From the IMG/VR virus record IMGVR_UViG_3300035670_000387, positions 1-45,508 of that record: a stretch of DNA of 45,508 nucleotides. One strand, written 5' to 3'. Source of the DNA: a virus. Positions 6,711 to 13,136 of the stretch are shown one piece after another (position 1 is the stretch's first letter; every line of letters starts with the position of its first letter). The notes beneath the pieces were generated by a model that worked only from the letters and a program-made list of their open reading frames with translations, was not told the DNA's origin and did not search any database. The position numbers and the translations under genes were made by a program.

Positions 6711-6905
6711 ATGAAGCTCTACGAGTACACCGTCACCACGAACGAAAAGGCCGGGGACCTCCACCCGAAGATTCTCGTGCCTACAACTCTCGTCCTCGCA
6801 ATCGACGAGATCAAGGCGCGGGACATCGCGGCCCGTGCCGTGCCCGCCGAGTTCGGCAACAAGATGGAGCAGGTGGATCTTCGGGTCCGCAAGTTCCTTC
6901 CGTAA
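6711..6905 (+). CDS. Hypothetical 64-residue protein
   Basis: ATG 6711 is preceded by CAAGGAGAACAGC, a near-ideal ribosome binding site. The sequence reads as a compact alpha/beta protein (KLYEYTVTTNEKAG, EIKARDIAARAVPAEFG, VDLRVRKFL). Its synonymous sites are more C-rich than those of its immediate neighbours. No family recognised. Confidence 0.65.
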   Translation: MKLYEYTVTTNEKAGDLHPKILVPTTLVLAIDEIKARDIAARAVPAEFGNKMEQVDLRVRKFLP

Positions 6906-6968
6906 CGGTAGGTGAATCGGGCGGCAGGGAGTGAAGGCCTTGCCGCCCAAACACCTGAAGGAGGAACT

Positions 6969-7181
6969 ATGCGAATTATGATTGTAGCCGACAGACATCT
7001 CGAAGCGACAACGAAAGACATGATCTGTACGACCGGCAAGGAAATGTATGACGTCGAAACCGACACCCTCTGGATCTACTGTGGAAAAACTGTTTCAGGC
7101 AAGAAGCACGTATTCAGGGAATGCGTTTTCACCAAAGAATCTTCGGGCCAAGTACAGAGTGCTGAACCCTACCACGCGTGA
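6969..7181 (+). CDS. Hypothetical 70-residue protein
   Basis: ATG 6969 follows GAAGGAGGAAC. Longer starts (6912) lack a binding site. Residues 1-58 look like a real alpha/beta protein (MRIMIVADRH, then DTLWIYCGK and KHVFRECVFTKE). The last 12 residues are polar and overlap another frame that becomes protein-like at 7130. No family recognised. Confidence 0.55.
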   Translation: MRIMIVADRHLEATTKDMICTTGKEMYDVETDTLWIYCGKTVSGKKHVFRECVFTKESSGQVQSAEPYHA

Positions 7182-7320
7182 GTTCATCCGTATCACAACC
7201 GTACCCGGCAGCTTTGACCGTGCTGCCAGCATCCTTCGAATGTACCAAATGATCGTAGACCGCACGGCAGGCATCGGACTCTACCCAAGCGGATACCCGA
7301 AGTCCCCGAGATACCGCTAA
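7048..7320 (+). CDS. Hypothetical protein overlapping the previous gene in another frame
   Basis: The convincing part is the C-terminal two thirds (AKYRVLNPTTREFIRITTVP, then SILRMYQMIVDRTAG). ATG 7048 has AAGGAAATGT just upstream, but its first 30 codons lie inside the previous gene and read as Ser/Thr/Pro-rich filler. A GTG at 7159 or a +1 frameshift from the upstream gene near 7130 are alternatives. No family recognised. Confidence 0.45.
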   Translation: MTSKPTPSGSTVEKLFQARSTYSGNAFSPKNLRAKYRVLNPTTREFIRITTVPGSFDRAASILRMYQMIVDRTAGIGLYPSGYPKSPRYR

Positions 7321-7321
7321 T

Positions 7322-7356
7322 TGCCTCTTACCGGGATTCCCGGTAAAATCGAGGCA
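7322..7356. promoter_or_regulatory. Perfect 8-bp hairpin reaching the next start codon
   Basis: TTACCGGG (7328-7335) pairs with CCCGGTAA (7339-7346) around ATT. The stem continues, past an AATC bulge, with TGCCTC (7322-7327) and GAGGCA (7351-7356). The 3' arm contains the only Shine-Dalgarno-like GAGG and the A of ATG 7356. It could act as an operator, an attenuator or a translation switch. It lacks a downstream T-run. Confidence 0.5.
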
Positions 7357-7601
7357 TGACAGAATCCCAAGCCACGAGTCTGTTGCAGACTTTATCGGAG
7401 AAGTATGGCATCGTTCTTGTGGCGCGCTGGGCCGAATCGGCTGCCCGGGCTCGAGAAAAACGCTTATTAAAGCGCAATTCGGTGGATTTGGAGGCCAGAA
7501 ACCGCCGCAAAGCCGCCACTGAAGCGCTCCGGAGCCTCACTGAGGGGCAGCTGGCGTACATAAGGCAACGTATGGTCACTTTTCCCGCACAAAAGAAGTA
7601 A
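7356..7601 (+). CDS. Small helical protein, 81 residues
   Basis: The product is all-helical and strongly charged (EKYGIVLVARWAESAARARE, then RNRRKAATEALRSL), compatible with a DNA-binding or coiled-coil protein, but I recognise no family. GAGG lies only one base from ATG 7356 and is sequestered in a hairpin, so translation may be weak or controlled. It is the last gene before the non-coding control region, which would suit a regulator. Confidence 0.55.
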   Translation: MTESQATSLLQTLSEKYGIVLVARWAESAARAREKRLLKRNSVDLEARNRRKAATEALRSLTEGQLAYIRQRMVTFPAQKK

Positions 7602-7827
7602 CTTGGCCTGGTGCCAAAGTGACACCACTTGCGAGGCACTTGCATATAATAGTATACCCCCCCACCCCTCCTCGGCGCTGTAAAATCAGTATGTCTGTTA
7701 AAGTATGGGCGTTTTTGTTTTTAAAAAATATATAATAATATATATATATTAAATAAAATACCCCTATTTCTCACCGACCGAAAAACACACTTGACACCGA
7801 GGGGGTGGGTACTATACAACTATATGT
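7602..7827. other. Non-coding control region with AT-rich island
   Basis: No gene is seen here. In order: an imperfect hairpin TTGGC/GCCAA (7603-7617), two direct CACTTGC copies about 7628-7644, a perfect TATAAT at 7645-7650 without a good -35 box, a C-run (7657-7668), then roughly 50 nearly pure A/T bases (about 7712-7760), and a sigma70 promoter (7791-7818). GTATA plus CCACCCC (7652-7668) is complementary to GGGGTGG plus TATAC (7802-7817), flanking the AT island. It may be an origin (easily melted core) or a switch region between early and middle genes. Confidence 0.5.
7791..7818 (+). promoter_or_regulatory. Sigma70-type promoter for the middle genes
   Basis: TTGACA (7791-7796) is a perfect -35 box, with a 16-bp spacer and TATACA (7813-7818) as the -10 box. 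Transcription should begin near 7825, only two or three bases before ATG 7828, so the first mRNA is nearly or fully leaderless. No ribosome binding site is visible before that ATG. Confidence 0.65.
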
Positions 7828-8250
7828 ATGAAAACAATGAACGAGCTTTCGAATCCGCCTCGCTGGGCCACAAGCGTCATCACAATCTCCATCCCAGAAA
7901 ACCTTCTCGCCCTCTGCCGTGAAGAAGCCGTACGCAGAGAAGTCTCCCTCAGCTACGCCATGTCCTGCCTACTCGGAGAACGTCTTGGGATCGACACGTC
8001 CAACTTCCCCAAGCCGCGCAACCGGCTAATCCGTACCAAGGCCGTCTGGACGGCAGCCCAAATCCGGCACCTCGAGAAGAAGAAGCCAGTGCCGCCCAAC
8101 ATCACCGCCTGGACCGAGGACCCCTTCCTGCCCGACATGTACTACTCCGTCTTCCAAAGCGCCCACCACTGGCCCGACGGCACCCCCGTCACGGACGACG
8201 AAAAGGCCACGATCGCAGCCCTCCGGGACTCCTGCAGCTACAAGGTCTAG
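7828..8250 (+). CDS. Ribbon-helix-helix domain protein, 140 residues
   Basis: Residues 17-52 (VITISIPENLLALCREEA, then EVSLSYAMSCLLGERLG) fit the ribbon-helix-helix pattern: one strand and two helices. The C-terminal 85 residues are unlike known repressors (FPKPRNRLIRTKAVWTAAQ, then a Trp/Pro-rich tail). It is directly under the strong promoter and may bind it, as small phage repressors often do. In-frame ATG 7837 is another possible start. There is no binding site; a leaderless start at 7828 is most consistent. Confidence 0.6.
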   Translation: MKTMNELSNPPRWATSVITISIPENLLALCREEAVRREVSLSYAMSCLLGERLGIDTSNFPKPRNRLIRTKAVWTAAQIRHLEKKKPVPPNITAWTEDPFLPDMYYSVFQSAHHWPDGTPVTDDEKATIAALRDSCSYKV

Positions 8251-8256
8251 CCCGCC

Positions 8257-8538
8257 ATGCACAAGCCCCTTACCACCTGCAACGTAGACGAGCTGAGCTC
8301 GTTTACAACCACGCGTAGAACGGCCCGTAAAACGCGTAAAACGCCGCCTGCTGGACGATCCCCCACCCTCGCGGCCATCGCCTCAGCCTGGAAGTGCGAC
8401 GCCGAAAAGCTCATCGACGAACTCCTTGCCCTCACCAAGCCCCTCCCCGCAAATAACCCCTTGACTCCACAGCCCGAAACCCATAAAGTAGAATCCGAGG
8501 AGACACCATGCCCCCCAAAATCACGCGCATCGAACTAG
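8257..8538 (+). CDS. Hypothetical 93-residue protein
   Basis: Begins 6 bp after the ribbon-helix-helix gene and overlaps the nuclease start by 31 bp. Residues 36-60 (PTLAAIASAWKCDAEKLIDELLAL) look like a small helical domain. The flanks are Thr/Arg/Pro-rich and low-complexity. No clear binding site is visible. No family recognised. Confidence 0.45.
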   Translation: MHKPLTTCNVDELSSFTTTRRTARKTRKTPPAGRSPTLAAIASAWKCDAEKLIDELLALTKPLPANNPLTPQPETHKVESEETPCPPKSRASN

Positions 8539-9449
8539 ACTACACCACAGCCAGCAACTACCGCCGCTGCCCCCGCAAAGCCTTCTTCGAAAACTTCCGT
8601 GGTCTCCGGCCCAAAGACTCCACCGACGCCTTGGCCTTCGGCCAAATCCTCCATGCCGGTCTCGAGTCCCTCTACACCACCAACCTCGACACCGCCCTCG
8701 CCCACATCGACACCGAAGCCGCAACAACGCCTCTCCGCAACATCGTACCCACCGAACGCCGCAGCATCGACCACGCCAAACTCCTGCTCACCCGCTACTC
8801 CGAAAACTACTTCCCCGACGTCATCTCACCCACCTTCTTCGAAACCACACACCGCATCAAACTCTCCGTCTTAAACGACGTCGAGATCTGGTACGGTGGC
8901 ACCCTCGACATGTTGGAGTCGCCAGCCACAGGCGAACCCCGTGTCATCGAAACCAAAACCACCTCCTACCTCGGCAGCAGCTTCATGGACCGCTGTCACC
9001 CCAACGACCAAGGCACCGGCTACTGCATCCTCGCCGCCGACAAACTCGCTCGTCCCGTACACACCATCTTATTTAACGGCATCTCCACCAGCGGCTACGG
9101 CCTCAAAAGCGACGCCGCCAAGTGGCCCATCAACTCCGAACCCAGCAAGCTCTTCCTCCGCATGGAGTCCCACCGCACGGACGACGAACTCGAAGACTTC
9201 CGTTTCCGCATGGTCTGCACGGCCAAAGACATCCTCCGCGACTTCCGCGAATTCCTCAACAGCGGCAACGACGCCTACGACTACATCTCCTGCAACCCAC
9301 CCGACGCTTGCACCATGTTCAACACAACCTGCCCCTACATCGACCTCTGCCGTGCCAAGCAAGAAACCCGCGAAACCCTCATCCGCAACACCCTCATTCA
9401 CGAACCGTGGCGCGGCTTCCGCGTCACCCTCGAAGGAGCCGACGCATGA
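8508..9449 (+). CDS. PD-(D/E)XK nuclease, RecB/Cas4-like with Fe-S cysteines
   Basis: The 313-residue protein opens with SNYRRCPRKAFFE (Cys21), has a catalytic-core pattern GTLDML followed by VIETKTTS (the D and ExK of PD-(D/E)XK), and ends with SCNPPDAC and CPYIDLC. One N-terminal and three C-terminal cysteines are the usual ligands of a 4Fe-4S cluster in Cas4- and AddB-type nucleases. Such enzymes resect DNA ends and often work with single-strand annealing proteins like the Sak4-type ATPase encoded later. GAGGAGACACC precedes ATG 8508. Confidence 0.75.
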   Translation: MPPKITRIELDYTTASNYRRCPRKAFFENFRGLRPKDSTDALAFGQILHAGLESLYTTNLDTALAHIDTEAATTPLRNIVPTERRSIDHAKLLLTRYSENYFPDVISPTFFETTHRIKLSVLNDVEIWYGGTLDMLESPATGEPRVIETKTTSYLGSSFMDRCHPNDQGTGYCILAADKLARPVHTILFNGISTSGYGLKSDAAKWPINSEPSKLFLRMESHRTDDELEDFRFRMVCTAKDILRDFREFLNSGNDAYDYISCNPPDACTMFNTTCPYIDLCRAKQETRETLIRNTLIHEPWRGFRVTLEGADA

Positions 9450-10324
9450 GTGACTCTGCATCTACCCCCAGCACCGCCCCGGAAAAGAAAATCATGGTCT
9501 GCACGCCCATGTACGGAGGCCTCTGCTACGGCACCTTCGTCGAGGCGCTCATCCAGCTCTTCATGAAAATGGCCGAGCGCAAAATCCCTGTCGCTTACTC
9601 CTTCCTCTACAACGAATCCCTCATCCAGCGCGGCCGCAACGTCCTCGCTCACACCTTCATGCAGTCCGACGCGACCCACCTGCTCTTCATCGACGCTGAC
9701 ATCCACTTCAACCCCGAAGACGTCTTACGCCTCATCGACTCCAACGAACCCCTGATCGGCGGCTCGTACCCCAAAAAAGGTCTCAACTGGACCGGCATCA
9801 AGCGCGCTATCACCGACTTCGGCATCACGGACCCGCGCCACATCGAACACTGCTCGGGGGATCATGTGGTGCACCTCCCTCGCGGCCAGCACCAGATCAA
9901 CATCCTCCAGCCCTACCCCACGCCTTACCTCGGCACTGGCTTCATGCTCATCGCGAGATCCTGTTTTGAAGCGTTTCAAGCCAAGTGGCCCGACCGCTGG
10001 GTGACGCCACACGTCCACGGCATGTCCGGCAAACTCTGGATCTACTTCGACTGCTGCATCGAACAGAAAGAAGGCTACCCGCGCGAATACCTCTCCGAAG
10101 ACTACTACTTCTGCCACCGCATGGCAGACCTTGGCATCACGCCCAAGTTCATCCCCTGCATCACCCTCAAGCACACCGGCACCTACGTCTTCGGCGGCTG
10201 TAAACTCTGCAGCGAAGGCAGCCTAATCCACAACCTGGGCCAAAAAGAACCGAAGCAGGAACCGACGAACGAGGCTCAGAAGAAGAACGAACCGCAGAAA
10301 AAGGAAGAGGTACCTAGAAAATGA
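9446..10324 (+). CDS. Glycosyltransferase, GT-A fold
   Basis: ATG 9446 overlaps the nuclease stop (ATGA). The 292-residue protein starts its domain at KIMVCTPMYGG and has RGRNVLAHTFM, then FIDADIHF at residues 81-88 with the DAD metal-binding motif, GGSYPKKG, and LSEDYYFCHRM as the likely acceptor loop. Family members transfer sugars from nucleotide-sugars. The acceptor could be phage DNA bases, virion proteins or host surface glycan. The next three enzymes (methyltransferase, radical SAM) suggest a multi-step modification. The tail is Lys/Glu/Gln low-complexity. Confidence 0.75.
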   Translation: MSDSASTPSTAPEKKIMVCTPMYGGLCYGTFVEALIQLFMKMAERKIPVAYSFLYNESLIQRGRNVLAHTFMQSDATHLLFIDADIHFNPEDVLRLIDSNEPLIGGSYPKKGLNWTGIKRAITDFGITDPRHIEHCSGDHVVHLPRGQHQINILQPYPTPYLGTGFMLIARSCFEAFQAKWPDRWVTPHVHGMSGKLWIYFDCCIEQKEGYPREYLSEDYYFCHRMADLGITPKFIPCITLKHTGTYVFGGCKLCSEGSLIHNLGQKEPKQEPTNEAQKKNEPQKKEEVPRK

Positions 10325-10635
10325 AGAAGCCCCCAACCAGCGCAGTGTCCAAGCCTACTCTCGAGGACTTGGAGGCCCTACCAAAATCCTACCACATCAC
10401 CATCCTCTTCAAGCCGCCCTACGGAGACCTCTCCTTCGACGCCAAATCCCAATTCATGGGCGAGCGCTACTTCGAAGTCCAAGAACTCAACGGCGTCTGG
10501 CACTGGATTCCCTGCACGGACATCCACCTCATCACCTTCTCGCCCGAGTTCGACGAACTCATCGAGTTCCGCAAGCGCGTCATGGCCGCCGAACAGGCCA
10601 ACAAGGAGCCCAATGAAAAACCCGTTCAAGCGTAA
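10321..10635 (+). CDS. Small protein paralogous to the product at 26438-26713
   Basis: The 104-residue protein shares a clear pattern with a minus-strand late gene: LPxxYxITI, then GExxFE, VWxW(I/V)P, IxF and a final FxxLI. I do not recognise the family; the pattern suggests a small beta-rich domain followed by a helix. ATG 10321 overlaps the glycosyltransferase stop, and the 3' end overlaps the methyltransferase start by 23 bp, so all three are probably translationally coupled. Confidence 0.6.
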   Translation: MKKPPTSAVSKPTLEDLEALPKSYHITILFKPPYGDLSFDAKSQFMGERYFEVQELNGVWHWIPCTDIHLITFSPEFDELIEFRKRVMAAEQANKEPNEKPVQA

Positions 10636-11347
10636 AGCGTCCAAGCCCTACGATCCGCGCGACCCCATGTCGCACCCGCCCAGCGGCCGGGTCATCAACC
10701 TCCCGCGCGGCATGGAGCCCTTCATCAAGCAAATCTGGAACGGCGGCGGCGAATACGACTCGACCCTCATCCCCCGCATCTCGCAGCCCAGGATCGCCGA
10801 CGTGGGCGCTCACTGGGGCGGCTTCACCGCGTGGGCCCTCTCTCGCTTCCCCGGCTGCACCATCGACGCCTACGAGCCGCACCCCGACAACGCCGCGGGC
10901 TTCCTGTCGAACTTCCCCAACGACCCTTCCGTCCGGTTCCACCCCCTGGCCGTCGTCACCACCCGTGAGCCCGTGGTACCCCTGTTCCTCTCTAACCAAA
11001 ATTCTGGTTCCCATTCGACCTGTGACGCCTTAGCTGGCTCGGCTTCCAATATCGGCGTGAGGACCATCCACGCAGGTGACCTGCCCGACGTCGACATCCT
11101 GAAGCTCGACTGCGAGGGCCCCGAGCTGGACATCATCAAGGCCTACTTCGAGACCCACCCGTGTGGTCCCGAGGTCATCATGTTGGAGTGGCATCCCAAC
11201 ACCACCGCCGCCCAGTACGAAGAACTCCTCTCGCCCGACTACCTCTGCGCGAAAAAAGTCTTGTATCACCCGCTTCAGGGTGTTATGGTCTGGGTGCTCA
11301 AAGGTGCCGCCAACACACAAGGCGACCACGGTGCGCAATCAAAGTGA
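10613..11347 (+). CDS. FkbM-family SAM-dependent methyltransferase
   Basis: The 244-residue protein has the SAM-binding loop DVGAHWGG at residues 63-70, the acidic loop YEPHPDN at 87-93, and ILKLDCEGPELDIIKA, a hallmark of FkbM (Methyltransf_21) enzymes. These usually O-methylate sugars or polyketides. It sits between a glycosyltransferase and a radical SAM enzyme, which supports methylation of a glycan. CAAGGAGCCC precedes ATG 10613. Confidence 0.8.
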   Translation: MKNPFKRKASKPYDPRDPMSHPPSGRVINLPRGMEPFIKQIWNGGGEYDSTLIPRISQPRIADVGAHWGGFTAWALSRFPGCTIDAYEPHPDNAAGFLSNFPNDPSVRFHPLAVVTTREPVVPLFLSNQNSGSHSTCDALAGSASNIGVRTIHAGDLPDVDILKLDCEGPELDIIKAYFETHPCGPEVIMLEWHPNTTAAQYEELLSPDYLCAKKVLYHPLQGVMVWVLKGAANTQGDHGAQSK

Positions 11348-11396
11348 GTACGCTCGTAACCAGTTTGAGGTCATGGGGTGGTGTTGATGTGGCAAA

Positions 11397-12299
11397 ATGG
11401 AACATCAAGTGATTGACGCGAACAAAATCTTTGGCATCGAGATCGAGGCGTCTACGCACTGCAACTGGCGCTGCGTGTACTGCCCGGTCTCCCAAGATCC
11501 CAAGCCGCCGCGCTCGATGGACCCCGTGCTATTCCGCCACATCCTCGACAAGGCGGTGGCCCATCGCCCCATGCGGGGCATCTCGATCAACGCCTATTGC
11601 GAGCCCACCATCGACGTGGGCTTCATGCAACGCCTGGACATGATCGCGAACACCCGCCTCAAGCTCACTCTCTACACGAATGGCACCGGCCTCACCCTCG
11701 AACACATCCAGTTCTTGCGCGACACACACATACTGAACGAGATCTGCTTTAACCTCCCCTCGCTCGATCCGCACGTCCATGCAAAGATGACCCAGAGCCC
11801 GTTCTACGCCAAGTCCATCGCAGCCATCGAGAAGTGCTTGGAGTACAGCTTGCCGGTATCCCTCTCGGTCCAAGGTGACGACGCCGAGATCAAAGCAAAT
11901 TTCCCCGGCATCTTCGAGGCCTACGGACAGCGCGTCGGCTTCTCCCCGGCGCACAAGATGGAGTCCTTGCAGTCCTACTCGTCCGACCGCTGCGGCATCC
12001 TAAAGCACGAGCGCTACTACCGCGGCACGAACCTGCAGTTCCCGCTCATCCCATGTCCCGTTCCCGAGACATGGCTCTACGTGAACGTCGACGGGGACTT
12101 GTTCATCTGCTGCGAGGACTACTACCAAGTCACGAAGTACGCGAACATCCGCGACGGTTCGATTGCTGAGCTGATCGCGCTTCCCGCCCGTGCAGCGCAC
12201 CTGCCCGAGAACTGTGGGCCCGACGCGATCTGCCGCCGTTGCGGTCTCATGAACAAACTCATCAACCGACAAAGGAGCCTCAATGTCATTCCTTCGTAA
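11397..12299 (+). CDS. Radical SAM enzyme with SPASM-like C-terminus
   Basis: The 300-residue protein has HCNWRCVYCP, placing Cys22, Cys26 and Cys29 in the CX3CX2C motif that binds the catalytic 4Fe-4S cluster. After the TIM-barrel half, VDGDLFICCED, YANIRDGS and CRRCGL resemble the cysteine-rich SPASM extension of enzymes that modify peptides or sugars. The target is unknown. A weak GGGGTGG lies upstream of ATG 11397. It is the fourth gene of a cluster that reads like a hypermodification or glycan pathway. Confidence 0.75.
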   Translation: MEHQVIDANKIFGIEIEASTHCNWRCVYCPVSQDPKPPRSMDPVLFRHILDKAVAHRPMRGISINAYCEPTIDVGFMQRLDMIANTRLKLTLYTNGTGLTLEHIQFLRDTHILNEICFNLPSLDPHVHAKMTQSPFYAKSIAAIEKCLEYSLPVSLSVQGDDAEIKANFPGIFEAYGQRVGFSPAHKMESLQSYSSDRCGILKHERYYRGTNLQFPLIPCPVPETWLYVNVDGDLFICCEDYYQVTKYANIRDGSIAELIALPARAAHLPENCGPDAICRRCGLMNKLINRQRSLNVIPS

Positions 12300-12765
12300 C
12301 AGTGTCTGCGTGGTCCTGTTCACCACCGCGGCCTCGGCCCAAGCCGTCATCCCGTACAGCCGCATGGGCCTTACACCTGCGCAGCTCGAGGCAGCGTCCA
12401 ACCTCTTCAGCCGGGATCCCGGTCAGGAGCTCCCCGCTGGCATCGACACCGTAGCCCGGGCCAGCGTCGAGATCTTCTTTCGCGAGGATCTCGAGGACAC
12501 CTTCGACCGTACGCGCATCGAACTCACCGACGACGTTTTCGCCAACGATGGCACCCGCGTTGCAGGACGCTACACCGCACGCGACCGCACTATACGTATG
12601 GTATGGTGGTTCGGCGTCTTCGGCCCCGCCTGGTACTGCGCCACGCTCGCCCACGAATACATCCACGCCGTCAACTTCGACAAGACTGGCGACGTCGACG
12701 CTGCGCACGACTCGCGCGGCTACACCCTCACGGAGCAGGTTTGTAACCTGGCGTACGCGCAGTGA
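12283..12765 (+). CDS. Putative secreted zinc metallopeptidase (HExxH)
   Basis: ATG 12283 follows AAAGGAGCC and overlaps the radical SAM gene by 17 bp. Residues 1-20 (VCVVLFTTAASAQA) form a likely Sec signal peptide with an ASA-Q cleavage site. LAHEYIHAVNF holds the HExxH motif (His124, Glu125, His128), and DAAHD near 139-143 could give the third zinc ligand. It resembles small gluzincin or SprT-like proteases in pattern only. It could act on the cell wall, periplasmic proteins, or a modified substrate made by the upstream enzymes. Confidence 0.6.
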   Translation: MSFLRNSVCVVLFTTAASAQAVIPYSRMGLTPAQLEAASNLFSRDPGQELPAGIDTVARASVEIFFREDLEDTFDRTRIELTDDVFANDGTRVAGRYTARDRTIRMVWWFGVFGPAWYCATLAHEYIHAVNFDKTGDVDAAHDSRGYTLTEQVCNLAYAQ

Positions 12766-12845
12766 GCGAGGTCATCTTCAACGGGATCCTCGTCTTCGTC
12801 CTCATCGTGGGCTTCTTCATCGCCCTGCACTACAGGAAAGACTGA
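12762..12845 (+). CDS. 27-residue single-span membrane micropeptide
   Basis: GTG 12762 overlaps the protease stop (GTGA), and the TGA overlaps the ATG of the next gene (TGATG). The product is a short N-terminus, a hydrophobic span (ILVFVLIVGFFIALHY) and RKD. Coupled starts at both ends and a clean membrane span support a real gene. Phage micropeptides like this can be holin-like or modulate membrane enzymes. Confidence 0.5.
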   Translation: MSEVIFNGILVFVLIVGFFIALHYRKD

Positions 12846-13135
12846 TGTCGACTCCCGTTCCGCGTCCGTCCGACCTCCGCCGCCCTTCGCGCACATTCCT
12901 AGCCCACCTCCTCGTCCTCTGCGCCTGTGGGGCCACGGCCGCCTTATCTACCTATAACTACCATCGTCACAAGCAACTACAACAACGTACCATAGATGAC
13001 AATACATGTAGGGTACAATTCATGGAAGGCTCTCTCGATTTCGATTGCACCCGCTACATTTTTTGTGGTATACCTTTTGTCGTGAGAGACGACGAAGCAG
13101 TCAACCGAATCAACCGCAGACAACAAAGGAGATAA
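12845..13135 (+). CDS. Membrane-anchored 96-residue protein
   Basis: Starts within the preceding stop codon behind AGGAAAG. Residues 17-36 (FLAHLLVLCACGATAALSTY) form one membrane span or an uncleaved signal. The rest (QFMEGSLDFDCTRYIFCG) would lie outside the cytoplasm and has two Cys that could form a disulfide. There is no consensus lipobox. No family recognised; probably works with the secreted protease and micropeptide. Confidence 0.55.
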   Translation: MSTPVPRPSDLRRPSRTFLAHLLVLCACGATAALSTYNYHRHKQLQQRTIDDNTCRVQFMEGSLDFDCTRYIFCGIPFVVRDDEAVNRINRRQQRR

Positions 13136-13136
13136 C

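Noticed and set aside
7645-7650. Perfect TATAAT as a second promoter
   Set aside because: No acceptable -35 box at 15-19 bp upstream and no gene directly downstream, so it is kept only as part of the control region.
9122-9445. N-terminal extension of the glycosyltransferase frame
   Set aside because: His/Arg/Pro-rich shadow of the nuclease gene; ATG 9446 with stop overlap is the natural start.
8521-9461. Several long frames on both strands over the nuclease and glycosyltransferase genes
   Set aside because: They are low-complexity (Pro/Ser/Thr or Val/Gly/Glu) products of the strong C-rich bias of the true frame, with no motifs.
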